From Rugosimonospora africana (lineage in GTDB: Bacteria > Actinomycetota > Actinomycetes > Mycobacteriales > Micromonosporaceae), in NCBI RefSeq assembly GCF_016862975.1, contig NZ_BONZ01000030.1, forward strand, positions 240,789-304,788: DNA of 64,000 nucleotides. Reading direction: 5' to 3'. A model generated the notes under the pieces. The model was not told the origin of the DNA. It searched no databases and worked only from the letters and a program-made list of their open reading frames with translations. Positions 1 to 7,723 of this stretch are shown piece by piece (the first letter of the stretch is position 1; each line of letters begins with the position of its first letter). Position numbers and translations under genes: made by a program.

Positions 1-1071
1 CGCGTACCCGTAGCCCATGTACTGGCCCTCAAGGGTGTTGCCGGTGACCGTGGCGCCGTAGTTGGTGCCGGTCAGGCAGTTCCACGCCTGCTGGCCCTGC
101 GCGATGCCCATCTTGATGAACGCGCTGAGCGCGTCGATGGTGTTGTGGGTGACCACGGTACCGGTGTAGTTGCCGTTCATCGGCGCGTAGTCGACCATGT
201 TGATGCCGCCCAGCAGCAACTGGTTCTTCGCGACGATGGTGTTGTTCTGCACGGTGGAGCCGGGCGCGCCGAACACGACGATCGCCCCGTCGGTGGCGTC
301 GGTGATGGTGTTGCCCTGCACCAGGCTGCCGCCGCAGGCCAGCGAGATGCCGTCGGCCCAGACGCCGGTGGCGTCCGGGGTCGCGGTGCCGGCCGGTCCG
401 AGCTGGTTGTCGAGGATCTGCCCGCCCTGGCACTGCGGTGTGTTGTCGGTGACCCGGCCCTCGATGAAGTGCAGGGTCGACCAACTGCGGGTGTCGTGCG
501 CGTAGATGTTCTGGACGGTCTGGTTGGTCCCGGCGCCACCCATCTCCAGCAGTGCGCCGCCGCCCGAGACCACACCGAGGGCCGGCCGGTTGCCGTTGAT
601 CTGGATGTTCCGCACCACCACGCCCGGCTGGCCGTTGCCCTGGATCGCGGTGGACAGCCCGCTGCCGGTGACCACCAGGTTGGCCCGGGTCGCGTCGGTG
701 GGCAGCCCCTGGGTGTAGATCTTCTGGTTCGGTGCGGTGAACGTGATGGGGTTGCCGAGCTGGAAGACGGCGCCGGGGCAGAGCACCGCTTCGGCGCCCG
801 TACCGGCGAGCGCGGCGTTGATGGCCGCGTCGGTGCCGGAGGCGATGCAGGTCGCCGCGGCGGGGTGGGCCGCCACCGGGTTGGCGTGCGCGGCTGCCGG
901 GCTCGCGGCGCAGATGGCCAGCGCGGCGGCGGCCAGGGTCGCCACCGGCAGCAGCCCGGCGGCGGGGGAGTGCCGGTGCGGTGCCGGCGGTCGATGGTCG
1001 TGGGCGCGTTGGTCGTGAGCATGTTGGTCGTGGGCGCGTTCTCGGTGCAGGGGATCGGTACGCGGACGCAT
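1..1071 (-). CDS. Secreted right-handed beta-helix protein (3' end outside window)
   Basis: The reading frame is open from ATG at 1071 to the window edge, 357 codons, so the C-terminus is missing. The start follows a GAGGAG ribosome site. Residues 1-40 are rich in His, Asp and Arg; a hydrophobic stretch with Ala-Ala-Ala-His-Ala near residues 45-65 looks like a signal peptide with an unusually long charged n-region. The rest has short repeats such as GNTI, QNNTI and RNIQI spaced about 20-25 residues apart, the pattern of parallel beta-helix (pectate-lyase-like) folds, beginning with a TDAAINAAL segment typical of these exoproteins. Substrate cannot be told. It is divergent from the GH31 gene, which fits secreted polysaccharide work. 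Family-level confidence only. Confidence 0.75.
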   Translation of the reverse strand, partial: MRPRTDPLHRERAHDQHAHDQRAHDHRPPAPHRHSPAAGLLPVATLAAAALAICAASPAAAHANPVAAHPAAATCIASGTDAAINAALAGTGAEAVLCPGAVFQLGNPITFTAPNQKIYTQGLPTDATRANLVVTGSGLSTAIQGNGQPGVVVRNIQINGNRPALGVVSGGGALLEMGGAGTNQTVQNIYAHDTRSWSTLHFIEGRVTDNTPQCQGGQILDNQLGPAGTATPDATGVWADGISLACGGSLVQGNTITDATDGAIVVFGAPGSTVQNNTIVAKNQLLLGGINMVDYAPMNGNYTGTVVTHNTIDALSAFIKMGIAQGQQAWNCLTGTNYGATVTGNTLEGQYMGYGYA

Positions 1072-1340
1072 CTCGGCTCCTCGGGGACGGTCTCGTCGCG
1101 GTGGGGCCGGGGGATGCGACCGACGGCCGCACCGTCGGTCCTCGTGAGCGGCGAGGATCCCGGGAGTCCGGGGACGGCGGCGTATCCGGTGACCGGACCG
1201 CGACGACGGAAGGGAGTCTAATGTCCGAATCACGGTACAAGGATCGACGTATCCTCGCAAGGTTTCGACAGGATGAAGAAAGACGGCGACGATCCAGGCG
1301 ACGGCGACCGTCCACTGTGGGCGGCGGGCACGTCCACGCG

Positions 1341-1409
1341 CCGGAGCCGCAAACCCTGCCGCCCCGGAGCCGCAAACCCTGCCGCGCCGGAGTCGCAAAC
1401 CCTGCCGCC
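1341..1409. repeat. Three tandem 23-bp repeats in intergenic region
   Basis: Three head-to-tail 23-bp units (1341-1363, 1364-1386, 1387-1409) differ by only one or two bases. Each carries the core GCAAACCCTGCCGC. They sit in the 448-bp gap between the divergent beta-helix and GH31 genes, just upstream of the GH31 promoter. There are no spacers, so this is not CRISPR. A role as regulator-binding repeats is possible but not shown. Confidence 0.85.
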
Positions 1410-1433
1410 AGCCGGAAAAACTGTCCGGGTCGC

Positions 1434-1464
1434 TTGACAGCGGCGAGCCCGCCCGGAATACGAT
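1434..1464 (+). promoter_or_regulatory. Candidate sigma-70 type promoter of GH31 gene
   Basis: A consensus -35 box TTGACA (1434-1439) is followed after 19 bp by TACGAT (1459-1464) as a -10 box. A strong GAGGAGGG ribosome site lies at 1503-1510 before the ATG at 1520. The spacer is slightly longer than the ideal 17 bp. The tandem repeats end 24 bp upstream, where an activator could act. Confidence 0.5.
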
Positions 1465-1519
1465 CTTGAATGTACATGCGTCGATGACTCCGTCACGACC
1501 CTGAGGAGGGAACGCCGGA

Positions 1520-3859
1520 ATGCGCGATCGTGTATCCCGAAGATCGGTGCTCACCGGGCTCACCGCCGCGGCCCTGGCCCCGATGGCCCTACCGGAGAAG
1601 GCAGGCGCGGATCCCGGATCCCAGCCGCGCACGACTGGCCACGAACACTCGACGCTGGAGTCCTCCGCCCTCAGGGTCGAGGTCACGGCGTCGCCCTACT
1701 CCTACCGGGTCATCGAGAAGTCGACCGGCCACGTGCTGGTCAGCCAGTCGGAGACGCGGTTCACCGCCGGCAGCCAGCTCATCGCCGCGGAGGCGACCGT
1801 CACGAGCCGGAGGAGCAAGGCGCTGGAGGCGCGGCTGAGCCTGGTGGGGACGAGTGACACGGCGCGGGTGCGCTTCACCTTCACCAGCCCCGAGGTGCTG
1901 CAGGTGTCGCTGGCACTCGACAACGGCGCGGCGAGCGCCATCCGCGAACAGTTCGTCGACCGGGGCGAGCACTACTACGGCCTCTGGGAGTATTCCTACA
2001 ACGGCACCGGCGGCGCGCTGGACAACCGGGGCGCCGAGGCCGTCGCGTTGCGCGGGTCCTCGAATCCGCCGGTGGGCAGCGGGGACCCGTCGGCCCGCGC
2101 ACCCTTCTACCTGACCTCCGGCAGGTACGCCGTCTATGCCCCGTCGGAAGCCAGCGCCCGCTACACCACGGGCGTCGGTGGGGTGACCAACTTCGAGTTC
2201 GACTCCCCGACGCTGACCTACCACGTCATCTACGGGCCGACCTACGCGCAGATGCTGCAACGGTTCAACACGCTGGCCGGCGGCGCGCTCATGCCGCCGC
2301 TGTGGGCGTTCGAGCCGATCTTCTGGCGTGACGACCACACGAACGCGACGGGCCAGGCCCAGCAGGGCGCCGCCAGCGCGCAGGAGCTGGTCAGGATCGA
2401 CGCGGACAACCTGCAGCGCTACCAGATCCCGTCGGCGGCCATGTGGATCGACCGCCCGGTGGGCTCCGGCGGGGGCGGACTGGTGGGTTGGGGCAACTTC
2501 GATTTCGACCTGCGGGCCACCTCGTTCCCCGATCCCGAGGCGATGATCGCCGATCTGGCGCGACGGGGGATGCACCTGTTGGTCTGGATCGCCAACCGGG
2601 CCAACAACTCGATGCTGACCGACCCGGCGTTCACCCCGTACCTGTTCGACGCCGCCAACGGATGGCCGATCGACACCGCCAATCCCGGCGTGGACCTGCG
2701 GCAGCGGGAGGCATACGACCACTTCAGGCAGAGGCTGCAGGAAGGGTACGTGAACCTGGGCGTACGGGGATACAAGATCGACCGTGGCGAACAGGGCGAG
2801 TACCCGGCCGCGCTGGAAAACGAGCTCGGCGTCCTGATGACCAGGATGGCCCGCGAGTCGGTCGAAGAGGTGTTCCCCGGCGACGGCTTCGTCTTCGGTC
2901 GCAACGCGCACGACACGTCCCGCAGATACGTGGCGGTCTGGAACGGTGACAGCGACGCCAACGCCTCCGGGCTGGCCGATTCGGTCAAGCAGGTCATCCG
3001 GGCCGGAGTGATGAACTTCTCGATGGCCGGCTCGGACACCGGTGGCTACAGCGGCACTCCCAACAAGGAGACTTTCGCGCGCTGGCTGGAGTTCAGCACG
3101 TACGTGCCGATGATGGAAGTGCTACTCGGCCCCAACCGCACCATCTGGACCAACTACGACCAGCAACTCATCGACATCGCTCGTACCCAGACCCAGGCCC
3201 ATCACGACCTGATTCCCTACGCCCGGTCATACCAGTACGCCTCGACGAAGACCGGGATGGCCGCCGTCCGCGCCATGCCCATCATGTTCGAGAACGACCC
3301 GGCCGTGGCCGACATGTGGGACGAGTACCTGTACGGCAACGAACTGCTGGTGGCCCCCGTCATCATGGCGGGAGCCACCAGTCGTCAGGTCTACCTGCCG
3401 GCCGGCACCTGGATCGACTACAACGACAAGACCACCACGTTCACCGGTCCGGCCACCATCACCGCGGTTGCGCCCCTGGACACCATCCCCGTGTACGTCC
3501 GCGCGGGTGCGATCGTCCCGCGTGGCGACATCGTGCGGTCGAACAACAACTGGACGCCCGACTGGGCGCCGACCCTGTCCCTGGAGGTCTTCCCGGCCCG
3601 GGGAGTCGACGGCTTCTTCGACTACTACACCGGCGGCGAGGTGCGGAGAATCACCTGTTCGACGACCCACACGGGAGCCATCCGCCTGCGGTTCGGCAAC
3701 CTGGGTACCGGCGGTGCGGTGCAGGTTCACGTCGACCACTTCTCCCGGGTCACGAGGAACGGTGTGAGACTGGCTGCGGGTCACGGCTTCCAGTTCGATC
3801 CGGATGCCCGGCGCCTGACGGTCCCGTTCTCGGGGGCGACCGACATCCAGATCAAGTGA
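1520..3859 (+). CDS. Tat-exported glycoside hydrolase family 31 enzyme
   Basis: 779 residues. The N-terminus RRSVLTGLTAAALAPMALP is a twin-arginine signal. The middle is a GH31 barrel: YKIDRGE places the likely nucleophile at Asp421, WNGDSDA the likely acid/base at Asp477, and SMAGSDTGGYSG is the conserved glycine-rich strand. The order and roughly 56-residue spacing match GH31 retaining alpha-glycosidases; KIDRGE is closest to the KTDFGE of alpha-xylosidase/sulfoquinovosidase-like members. A beta-sandwich C-terminal part follows with IPVYVRAGAIVP, typical of the family. It hydrolyses a non-reducing alpha-linked sugar outside the cell; the exact sugar is unknown. The start follows GAGGAGGG. 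A strong terminator lies directly downstream. Confidence 0.9.
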   Translation: MRDRVSRRSVLTGLTAAALAPMALPEKAGADPGSQPRTTGHEHSTLESSALRVEVTASPYSYRVIEKSTGHVLVSQSETRFTAGSQLIAAEATVTSRRSKALEARLSLVGTSDTARVRFTFTSPEVLQVSLALDNGAASAIREQFVDRGEHYYGLWEYSYNGTGGALDNRGAEAVALRGSSNPPVGSGDPSARAPFYLTSGRYAVYAPSEASARYTTGVGGVTNFEFDSPTLTYHVIYGPTYAQMLQRFNTLAGGALMPPLWAFEPIFWRDDHTNATGQAQQGAASAQELVRIDADNLQRYQIPSAAMWIDRPVGSGGGGLVGWGNFDFDLRATSFPDPEAMIADLARRGMHLLVWIANRANNSMLTDPAFTPYLFDAANGWPIDTANPGVDLRQREAYDHFRQRLQEGYVNLGVRGYKIDRGEQGEYPAALENELGVLMTRMARESVEEVFPGDGFVFGRNAHDTSRRYVAVWNGDSDANASGLADSVKQVIRAGVMNFSMAGSDTGGYSGTPNKETFARWLEFSTYVPMMEVLLGPNRTIWTNYDQQLIDIARTQTQAHHDLIPYARSYQYASTKTGMAAVRAMPIMFENDPAVADMWDEYLYGNELLVAPVIMAGATSRQVYLPAGTWIDYNDKTTTFTGPATITAVAPLDTIPVYVRAGAIVPRGDIVRSNNNWTPDWAPTLSLEVFPARGVDGFFDYYTGGEVRRITCSTTHTGAIRLRFGNLGTGGAVQVHVDHFSRVTRNGVRLAAGHGFQFDPDARRLTVPFSGATDIQIK

Positions 3860-3882
3860 TCTCCCGCCGGTAGGTCACCGCA

Positions 3883-3923
3883 CGTTGAGGGGCTGCTGCA
3901 CGCCGTGCAGCAGCCCCTCAACG
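3883..3923 (+). terminator. Strong hairpin terminator after GH31
   Basis: A perfect 19-bp inverted repeat (3883-3901 and 3905-3923) with a 3-nt loop starts 23 bp after the GH31 stop codon. No U-tract follows, which is usual in high-GC actinomycetes. It isolates the GH31 gene from the cysteine-rich peptide genes downstream. Confidence 0.85.
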
Positions 3924-4056
3924 CGCCCCGCGGCCCGTCGCGCCCTGTCCGGCTACCGCGTGGGTTGTAGGTCGGGATCAATCCCGGGGCGGACGTGAAC
4001 CATCGAACCCGCCCATAGCCTCACTCTTTGACAGGTGGCGGCCGGCACTTGGAGAG

Positions 4057-4086
4057 TGACACGTTTCGTTCGGGTGAGGAGTAGGG
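4057..4086 (+). promoter_or_regulatory. Conserved upstream element of first Cys-rich peptide gene
   Basis: TGACACGTT begins exactly 30 bp before the ATG at 4087 and GTGAGGAGT supplies the ribosome site. The same element lies exactly 30 bp before the second peptide gene (4320). A TTGACA at 4028-4033 could be a -35 box but no good -10 box is seen. Confidence 0.45.
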
Positions 4087-4287
4087 ATGTTTCGCAAGCT
4101 GGAAGCGATGGGCAGCGGCCTGCTCGGGCTGTTCGTGCCGAGAGTCGATGCCGGCGCGTGCGGCGCCCAGCAACTGGAGCACTACGGCTCCTGCTGGCAG
4201 TGCGAAAGCCAGTGCGGTTACTGGGCCAGTTGCGCCGCCGAGTGCCGGTCGGGCTGTGGCTGTCAGGTCATCTACTGCGAGTGCTGA
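4087..4287 (+). CDS. Cysteine-rich secreted peptide precursor, copy 1
   Basis: 66 residues. Residues 1-24 form a leader with a charged start (MFRKLEA), a short hydrophobic run (GLLGLFVP) and Ala-Gly-Ala at 22-24, a good type I signal peptidase site. Residues 25-66 would be the mature 42-residue peptide and hold all ten cysteines, at 25, 36, 39, 43, 49, 53, 57, 59, 64 and 66. The spacing is identical in copy 2 (4350-4550). Ten cysteines allow up to five disulfides. The genes downstream encode a MauE-like protein, a thioredoxin, an ABC exporter and a signal peptidase, which fits oxidative folding and export. No known family was recognised; toxin, signal or defensin-like roles are guesses. Start chosen by GAGGAG 2 nt upstream of the GTAGGG spacer. 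Confidence 0.8.
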   Translation: MFRKLEAMGSGLLGLFVPRVDAGACGAQQLEHYGSCWQCESQCGYWASCAAECRSGCGCQVIYCEC

Positions 4288-4319
4288 TTCCTGAACGTCG
4301 CCGCGCCTGTCTGCTCGCT

Positions 4320-4344
4320 TGACACGTTCCGATCCCGTGAGGAG
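4320..4344 (+). promoter_or_regulatory. Conserved upstream element of second Cys-rich peptide gene
   Basis: TGACACGTT (4320-4328) repeats the element found before copy 1, at the same 30-bp distance from the start codon, and GTGAGGAG (4337-4344) is the ribosome site. Conservation outside the coding part suggests a translation or stability function, or simply a recent duplication. Confidence 0.45.
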
Positions 4345-4349
4345 TGCGG

Positions 4350-4550
4350 ATGTACCGGAAGTTGGAAGCGATGGGCAGCGGTCTGCTCGCGCTGTTCGTA
4401 CCGAAGGTGGACGCCGGAGCCTGCGGCGCGGAGTACCTGACGTCCTACAGCTCGTGCTGGCAGTGTCAGAGTCAGTGTGGCTACTGGGCAAGCTGCGCTG
4501 CCCGGTGCCGGTCGGGCTGCGGCTGTGAGGTCGTTCTCTGTTCATGCTGA
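4350..4550 (+). CDS. Cysteine-rich secreted peptide precursor, copy 2
   Basis: 66 residues, a tandem paralogue of the gene at 4087. Leader residues 1-24 differ at only three positions and again end in Ala-Gly-Ala before Cys25. The ten cysteines keep the same spacing (gaps of 10, 2, 3, 5, 3, 3, 1, 4 and 1 residues). CGYWASC and CRSGCGC are identical in both copies, while the stretch between Cys25 and Cys36 and the inter-cysteine tail vary, as expected when the disulfide scaffold is constrained and surface residues are free. An in-frame ATG six bases upstream (4344) is rejected because the ribosome site lies directly on it. A strong hairpin follows at 4566. Confidence 0.8.
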   Translation: MYRKLEAMGSGLLALFVPKVDAGACGAEYLTSYSSCWQCQSQCGYWASCAARCRSGCGCEVVLCSC

Positions 4551-4565
4551 ATCTCGCCAGTCGCC

Positions 4566-4598
4566 GCGCTTCCGGGCCCGACCAGGGTCCGGAAGCGC
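4566..4598 (+). terminator. Hairpin between peptide genes and maturation genes
   Basis: A 14-bp stem with one G-U pair and a 5-nt loop (4566-4579, 4585-4598) begins 15 bp after the second peptide stop and ends 47 bp before the MauE-like start. In peptide operons such a hairpin usually acts as a partial terminator or RNA stabiliser, so that precursor messages exceed those for the processing enzymes. That role is inferred. Confidence 0.7.
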
Positions 4599-4645
4599 CG
4601 ACGCGGGCGCGTCACCGGTAGGCCGTAGCGGCAGCGGAGGACACC

Positions 4646-5248
4646 GTGCAATATCTCGCGTTGGGTATCCGATGTCTGATCGGGACGGTATTCATCGTCT
4701 CGTCGATCAGCAAGGTGGCGGGGCGCTCCGCCTTCGGGCAGTTCGTCGCCTCCGTGCGCGGGTTGCGCCCGCCCACGGCGTTGCCCGTTGTGCCGACGGC
4801 GGTCGTGGTGGTCGCGGCGGAGTTCGCGGTCTGTGCGCTGCTGTGCGCCAACCTGGTCGTCGTGGGATACGCGCTCGCGGTGGCTCTGCTGGTCGGGTTC
4901 TCGGTGGCCATCGCGGGTGCCCTGGCCCGCGGCGTACGGGCGTCCTGCCGGTGCTTCGGCAGTTCCGGCGCGCTGCTGGGACGGCACCACATCGCCCGCA
5001 ACGCCGGGTTGGCGCTGGTCGCGGCGTGCGGACTGGTCGTCGGACATCCCGCCGGAGGCGTGCAGCCCGGCGGTGTCGTGCTCGCGGTGCTCGCCGGCCT
5101 GATTCTTGGCGGGCTGGTCGCCGTGCTCGACGACATCGTCGACCTGTTCCGGCCCCTGACCGATGGCGCCGCGCCGCCCCGCCGTGCCAGCGTCACCACC
5201 CCGCCGGCGGCCGGTGTCGAGTCGGGCCAGATCGTGAAGTCACAGTGA
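4646..5248 (+). CDS. MauE/DoxX-like redox membrane protein
   Basis: 200 residues, starting at GTG 5 nt after GGAGG. Four hydrophobic segments span residues 1-165; IGTVFIVSSISKV near the N-terminus and Cys101-Arg-Cys103-Phe-Gly (CRCFG) are hallmarks of MauE, the membrane protein required with MauD to mature the disulfide-rich light chain of methylamine dehydrogenase. No mau structural genes are present. MauE proteins are thought to pass oxidising or reducing equivalents across the membrane, comparable to DsbB or VKOR. Here the obvious client is the ten-cysteine peptide pair just upstream, and the partner is the thioredoxin gene 22 bp downstream. The family call is firm; the direction of electron flow is not known. 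Confidence 0.85.
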   Translation: MQYLALGIRCLIGTVFIVSSISKVAGRSAFGQFVASVRGLRPPTALPVVPTAVVVVAAEFAVCALLCANLVVVGYALAVALLVGFSVAIAGALARGVRASCRCFGSSGALLGRHHIARNAGLALVAACGLVVGHPAGGVQPGGVVLAVLAGLILGGLVAVLDDIVDLFRPLTDGAAPPRRASVTTPPAAGVESGQIVKSQ

Positions 5249-5270
5249 GTCGAGACGACCGGAGATGTCG

Positions 5271-5819
5271 ATGCCTTTCGTAATCGCCGCCATCGCTCTT
5301 GTTGGCATGGTCTGCGTTGTGAATCTGGTGCTCAGCGTCGGCGTGATAAAGCGGCTGCGCGAGCACACGGCGCTGTTGTCGGCCACCGGCGTGCCGTCCC
5401 AGCCGGCATTGACGATCGGCGACGCGGTGGACGCGTTCGCCACCACGACCGTGAACGGCGAGTCGGTCAGCTACGAAGACGTGACCGCCGAGACCCTCGT
5501 CGGCTTCTTCACCCCCGGCTGCGGGCCCTGCGAGAAGAGGCTTCCCGAGTTCGTCGCCTATGCGCGCACGCTGCCGGGCGGGCGCGACCGAGTACTGGCC
5601 ACCGTCGTCGCGTCCGATCCCGCGGAGGCCGCCGGTTACGTCGCGGAACTCGGGCAGGTCGCCAGGGTGGTGCTCGAAGACAGCACCGGCGTGGCGACCC
5701 GTGCCTTCCGGGTCAGCGCCTACCCGACCGTACTCATGGTCGCGCCCGACCCCGACGGTCGCGTCCTGGTCACCGCTGACCGGATCCGGTTGGACCGCGC
5801 GGTCGTCGCCGCGGCATGA
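5271..5819 (+). CDS. Membrane-anchored thioredoxin-like protein (TlpA/MauD type)
   Basis: 182 residues. An N-terminal membrane segment (about residues 3-25) anchors a thioredoxin fold facing outside. The active site is Cys84-Gly-Pro-Cys87 within FFTPGCGPCEKRLPEF, and YPT near residue 146 supplies the cis-proline. ATG at 5271 is chosen over the ATG at 5265 because GGAG at 5261-5264 is 6 nt from 5271 but touches 5265. With the MauE-like protein it likely forms or isomerises disulfides in the cysteine-rich peptides; MauD, the mau-cluster counterpart, has the same topology. Its stop overlaps the exporter start (ATGA), showing one operon. Confidence 0.87.
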   Translation: MPFVIAAIALVGMVCVVNLVLSVGVIKRLREHTALLSATGVPSQPALTIGDAVDAFATTTVNGESVSYEDVTAETLVGFFTPGCGPCEKRLPEFVAYARTLPGGRDRVLATVVASDPAEAAGYVAELGQVARVVLEDSTGVATRAFRVSAYPTVLMVAPDPDGRVLVTADRIRLDRAVVAAA

Positions 5820-7723
5820 CCGGTCCCGCACGCACTTCCGGGGCGGGTCCCGGCGGTCGTCGATTCGGCCGCATCCGTCGTGGCCTGCGGCTCACAACGC
5901 TCGCGCGCCGGGTGGCCGCCGCGTGCGCGCTGGCCCTCGTCGCCGCCCCGGCGACCGTCGCCTGGTACGTCGTGCTCACCCTCACCGCCGGTCTGGCGCC
6001 GGTGGCGGCCGCGTGGCTGACCAAGCTGGCCCTCGACAACCTCGTCCAGCGCGGCCCGCTGGGCTCGCTTTTCGCGATCGTCGGTGGTCTCGCCGCCGTC
6101 GGCGTGATCGCCGCGGTGCAGCCGCCGCTGACCCAGTACCTCCGTGCCGAACTGGATCGCCGGGTCGGCCTCCTGGCCCAGAACCGGCTGTTCACCGCCG
6201 TGGACGGCTTCGTCGGCATCGGCCCGTTCGAGAACCCGGTCTTTCTCGACCGGCTGCGACTGGCCCAACAGTCCGGCGGTACGACGCCCAATCAGGTGGT
6301 CGACGGGGTGCTGGGCATCGGCCGGGCCGCGCTGACCATTGCCGGGTTCCTCAGTTCCCTGCTGGTGCTGGGTCCGCTGATGGCCGTTGCCGCGCTGGCG
6401 TCCGGGCTGCCGGCGTTGGTCGCCGAGCTGGCCATGTCCCGGCGGCGAGCGCGGATGTACTGGAGGATCGGCCCGGCCGAACGTCGTGAGGCGTTCTACG
6501 GCAGCCTACTGTCCACTGTGGAGGCCGCCAAGGAGATCCGCCTGTTCGGCATCGGCACCTTTCTCCGGGAAAGGATGCTCGCCGAGCGGCGCACCGCCAA
6601 CGCGGCGAAGCGCGCCGTCGACCGGCGGGATGTGCTCCAGCAAGCCGGCCTCGGGTTCATCGCCGCGGTCGTGTGCGGCGCCGGGCTGATGTGGGCGGTC
6701 AGCGCGGCGCGCGCCGGCCGGCTGTCGGTCGGCGACGTGACCGTGTTCGTCGCCGCGGTCGCCGGCATGCAGGGAGCGATGGCCACGCTGGCCAACCAGG
6801 TCGCCCGGGCACACCATGGACTGCTCATGTTCGACCACTACCGCGCGGTGGTCGACAGCCGCCCCGATCTGCCCATCGCCGCGCCGCCCGCGTCCATGGC
6901 TCCACTGCGCGAGGGCATCGAGTTCCAGGACGTCTGGTTCCGCTATTCAGACCAGCATCCGTGGGTACTGCGGGGGGTCAACCTGCGGATTCCCAGCGGC
7001 GGCTCGTGCGCGCTGGTGGGTCTCAACGGCGCGGGCAAGTCGACTCTGGTCAAACTGCTGTGCCGGCTCTACGACCCGACCCGTGGCGTGATCCGTTGGG
7101 ACGGGAGGGATCTGCGCGAGGTCGACCCGGCCGAACTGCGACGGCGTATCGGTGCGGTCTTCCAGGACTACATGGAGTACGACCTCACCGCGGCGGAGAA
7201 CATCGGCCTCGGCGACGTGGACGGCTTCGGTGACCGGGAGCGGATCGAGACGGCCGGCCGGCAATCGGGAATCCACGACAAGTTGGCCGGCCTTCCGCAG
7301 GGATACGACACCTTGCTGACCCGGATGTTCTTCATGGAATCCGAGCGGGACGACCCGGAGACCGGTGTGGTGCTCTCCGGCGGCCAGTGGCAACGCATCG
7401 CGCTGGCCCGGGCGCTCATGCGCAACCGCCGGGACCTGATGATCCTCGACGAGCCGTCGGCGGGGCTCGACGCGGAGGCCGAGCACGAGGTCCACGCGTC
7501 ACTGCGGCGCCTGCGCAGCGGACAGACCAGCCTGCTCATCTCACACCGCCTCGGTGCCGTACGGGACGCGGATCTGATCGTCGTGCTGTCCGACGGAAGC
7601 GTGGTCGAACTGGGGGACCACACGACACTGATGCGCCGCGGCGGCGAGTACGCCCGCCTGTTCGCGCTTCAGGCTTCCGGATACCAGCCGCGGGACGAGC
7701 TTCAACCGTCGGTTTCCGGATGA
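5816..7723 (+). CDS. ABC exporter, fused membrane and ATPase domains
   Basis: 635 residues. Residues about 25-330 form the six-helix membrane domain and 360-610 the ATPase: Walker A GLNGAGKST with Lys408, signature LSGGQ from 520, Walker B ending Asp545-Glu546 with the catalytic Glu present, and a SHRL switch histidine. It is a half-transporter that would dimerise. There is no N-terminal C39 peptidase domain, so it cannot itself cut a leader; the signal peptidase gene that overlaps it (ATGA at 7720) supplies a protease. Given its place in the operon it probably exports the cysteine-rich peptides or a product tied to their maturation. Family certain, substrate inferred. Confidence 0.9.
   Translation: MTGPARTSGAGPGGRRFGRIRRGLRLTTLARRVAAACALALVAAPATVAWYVVLTLTAGLAPVAAAWLTKLALDNLVQRGPLGSLFAIVGGLAAVGVIAAVQPPLTQYLRAELDRRVGLLAQNRLFTAVDGFVGIGPFENPVFLDRLRLAQQSGGTTPNQVVDGVLGIGRAALTIAGFLSSLLVLGPLMAVAALASGLPALVAELAMSRRRARMYWRIGPAERREAFYGSLLSTVEAAKEIRLFGIGTFLRERMLAERRTANAAKRAVDRRDVLQQAGLGFIAAVVCGAGLMWAVSAARAGRLSVGDVTVFVAAVAGMQGAMATLANQVARAHHGLLMFDHYRAVVDSRPDLPIAAPPASMAPLREGIEFQDVWFRYSDQHPWVLRGVNLRIPSGGSCALVGLNGAGKSTLVKLLCRLYDPTRGVIRWDGRDLREVDPAELRRRIGAVFQDYMEYDLTAAENIGLGDVDGFGDRERIETAGRQSGIHDKLAGLPQGYDTLLTRMFFMESERDDPETGVVLSGGQWQRIALARALMRNRRDLMILDEPSAGLDAEAEHEVHASLRRLRSGQTSLLISHRLGAVRDADLIVVLSDGSVVELGDHTTLMRRGGEYARLFALQASGYQPRDELQPSVSG

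Noticed and set aside
145..1221. Plus-strand frame over the beta-helix gene
   Set aside because: The minus-strand frame open to the window edge shows a signal peptide, ribosome site and repeated beta-helix turns; the plus frame shows none.
1341..1409. Possible CRISPR array
   Set aside because: The units are directly adjacent with no spacers and there are no cas genes; the same reasoning applies to 21509-21592 and 34405-34464.
4087..4550. Assignment of the Cys-rich peptides as lanthipeptide, lasso or methanobactin-like precursors
   Set aside because: No LanB/C/M, lasso cyclase, or MbnB/MNIO gene is present; the neighbours are disulfide and signal-peptide machinery instead.
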